In this document: positions 14,197 through 15,270 of the stretch, in pieces
Numbering within the stretch: the first letter of the stretch is position 1
How the letters are laid out: every line of letters begins with the position of its first letter
Origin: Candidatus Hydrogenedentota bacterium
GTDB taxonomy: Bacteria; Hydrogenedentota; Hydrogenedentia; Hydrogenedentales; CAITNO01
Length of the DNA: 15,270 bases
Direction of reading: 5' to 3'
Assembly: GCA_007124105.1 (NCBI GenBank)
Contig: SLFT01000076.1
Coordinates: 1-15,270 of the forward strand
Position numbers and translations under genes: made by a program
The notes under the pieces: generated by a model
The model's database searches: none
What the model was told of the DNA's origin: nothing
The model's input: only the letters and a program-made list of their open reading frames with translations

Positions 14197-14211
14197 CGCG
14201 CGGCCTGAAAT

Positions 14212-15270
14212 TCATCGGTTGATAATGGTCTCAATATACTCATCTGTATTATTCGGGAATAAAATATGTTTTTCGCTAAACGTTTGTCGGTCCCAATTGC
14301 CGTCGTCGTACATCACTCGCAGTTGCTCATAGGGCGTTGCGGAAATGATGTACGCATCCAAGGCGACGCTTTTCATCTTTGAGCGTTTTTCTATTTCCTT
14401 TGCGAGTTCCGGCAGTATTTCGTGCAGACGCGCCTTATCGTCATGTTGATAGGGTCCAGCGCGCAACATGCCGTGGGGTTCAACAAATATGATCCGCTGA
14501 CTCGTGTTTGTTTTGATCCAGAGGATAAAGTCTGGAAAAAAACCGCGTTGCTCAAAGAAGCCAATTCCTTTGCCACGGCTGAGGTTACGCAACAGAAACA
14601 GTTCTTTGTCTGCAAGCCCATTGTTTGCCTGATTAGCGCAATATGACCGCAGATCATTCACAAATTGACGTTCACTTGGTTTCAATCCCGGCGGTTCACT
14701 GCGTACATTCTCGTTTCCTTCAATCAGTAACGGCTGATACAGATGCCGGTCAAAGTGGATGGTGGGCAGGTAGTGCATATCGTGCTGGTAGATATATTCG
14801 CCCCGACAAATGAGTCTCTGTATGTTTTCGATTAAGCCCGGATTATCCTTGACCACTTTAACCGTATAATCCTGGAAATTCGCGTCGTCACGGGCGAGAA
14901 CATTATAAGCCATGTGCTGGGAATCCCACTGCTCCTGTTTGGCGCGGTAGAACTTGTCCGTATATTTTTGGACAATGGCAGTGGCCGCTTCCTGCAGCAG
15001 CGTTATTTTTGCAAACGATTCCGGCGCAACAAGGGCCTCATCCGCGAGAAGGCTGTATGTCCTGCCATCTTCCAGAATGGCGCGAGGCGCATCGGGGCGC
15101 ACCACAAGATTTCGCATTCCTTTCTGTTCTTTGTATTCCAGCAGGCCAAGATAAATGCGTTCCCAATCCACAAGGGAAAGGCTCTCGCTCGGGATAGTCT
15201 GTTCGCGTCCCGCCTGGGCCGTTGTCGCCGCAACGCCTTCCTTGCCGCTTGCCAGCGTCTGCACCTTTAA
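14212..15270 (-). CDS. C-terminal part of a type III restriction/DEAD-DEAH helicase-like protein (5' end outside window)
   Basis: At least 352 residues; the frame is open through the right edge (a GTG at 15264 is preceded by open codons), so the gene starts outside. The C-terminal ~170 residues look like a PD-(D/E)xK-type nuclease module: KPSERQFVNDLRSY (195-208, numbering from the GTG) with E198 as the helix-A Glu, GFFPDFILWIK (241-251) with D245, and RIIFVEPHGM (257-266) with E262. His stands where Lys is usual in the ExK element. This arrangement matches the tail of Res subunits of type III restriction enzymes and related large helicases; the helicase motifs would lie outside. Interpretation as nuclease or restriction is an inference. 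It is convergent with the TIGR04073 gene, and codon and base composition look somewhat more AT-rich than the neighbours, compatible with an accessory gene. Confidence 0.68.
   Translation of the reverse strand, partial: LKVQTLASGKEGVAATTAQAGREQTIPSESLSLVDWERIYLGLLEYKEQKGMRNLVVRPDAPRAILEDGRTYSLLADEALVAPESFAKITLLQEAATAIVQKYTDKFYRAKQEQWDSQHMAYNVLARDDANFQDYTVKVVKDNPGLIENIQRLICRGEYIYQHDMHYLPTIHFDRHLYQPLLIEGNENVRSEPPGLKPSERQFVNDLRSYCANQANNGLADKELFLLRNLSRGKGIGFFEQRGFFPDFILWIKTNTSQRIIFVEPHGMLRAGPYQHDDKARLHEILPELAKEIEKRSKMKSVALDAYIISATPYEQLRVMYDDGNWDRQTFSEKHILFPNNTDEYIETIINR

Overview
The window is chromosomal, gene-dense DNA of moderately high GC content from a diderm bacterium. Several proteins carry Sec signal peptides, one is a lipoprotein, and HflK/HflC is present. 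A small TIGR04073-type exosortase-associated protein and a secreted PASTA protein with VEGEP repeats point to the PVC/Hydrogenedentes/Lentisphaerae part of the tree. That placement is an inference from protein style, not a measurement.

Layout from left to right. (1) The end of hflK overlaps complete hflC on the plus strand (2-1551). (2) A secreted DUF2961/GH172 protein (1705-2850) ends in a clear terminator and is followed by a cytoplasmic GH29 alpha-L-fucosidase (3250-4542) with its own sigma70-like promoter. (3) On the minus strand lies a secreted three-PASTA protein with nine VEGEP pentapeptides (4788-5774), with a strong terminator downstream. (4) A minus-strand CUT1 sugar ABC importer operon follows: binding lipoprotein, then two permeases (9036 down to 6033), with no ATPase gene. 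(5) Divergent from it is a PPi-type phosphofructokinase (9393-10610). (6) Next on the plus strand are a secreted two-domain GH5-like protein (10749-12581), a secreted endonuclease/exonuclease/phosphatase-fold protein (12664-13515), and the TIGR04073 protein (13718-14104) behind a near-consensus promoter. (7) The minus-strand 3' part of a large protein resembling type III restriction/DEAD-DEAH helicase subunits (14212-15270) runs off the right edge.

Taken together, much of the window suits a glycan scavenger: secreted GH172 and GH5-like proteins, an oligosaccharide importer, an intracellular fucosidase, and a PPi-dependent step in glycolysis. No substrate is shown by the sequence, and the grouping is an inference from gene content.

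I found no convincing new multi-gene system. The points most worth checking are: the GH5-like protein with Ala where the nucleophile Glu is expected; two apparent decayed gene remnants on the minus strand (4545-4698 and 9026-9331), the second overlapping the start of the ABC operon; the cysteine-rich PASTA/VEGEP protein; and the nuclease-like C-terminus at the right edge, which could belong to a defence locus outside the window. There are no tRNA or rRNA genes, CRISPR arrays, insertion sequences or phage genes.
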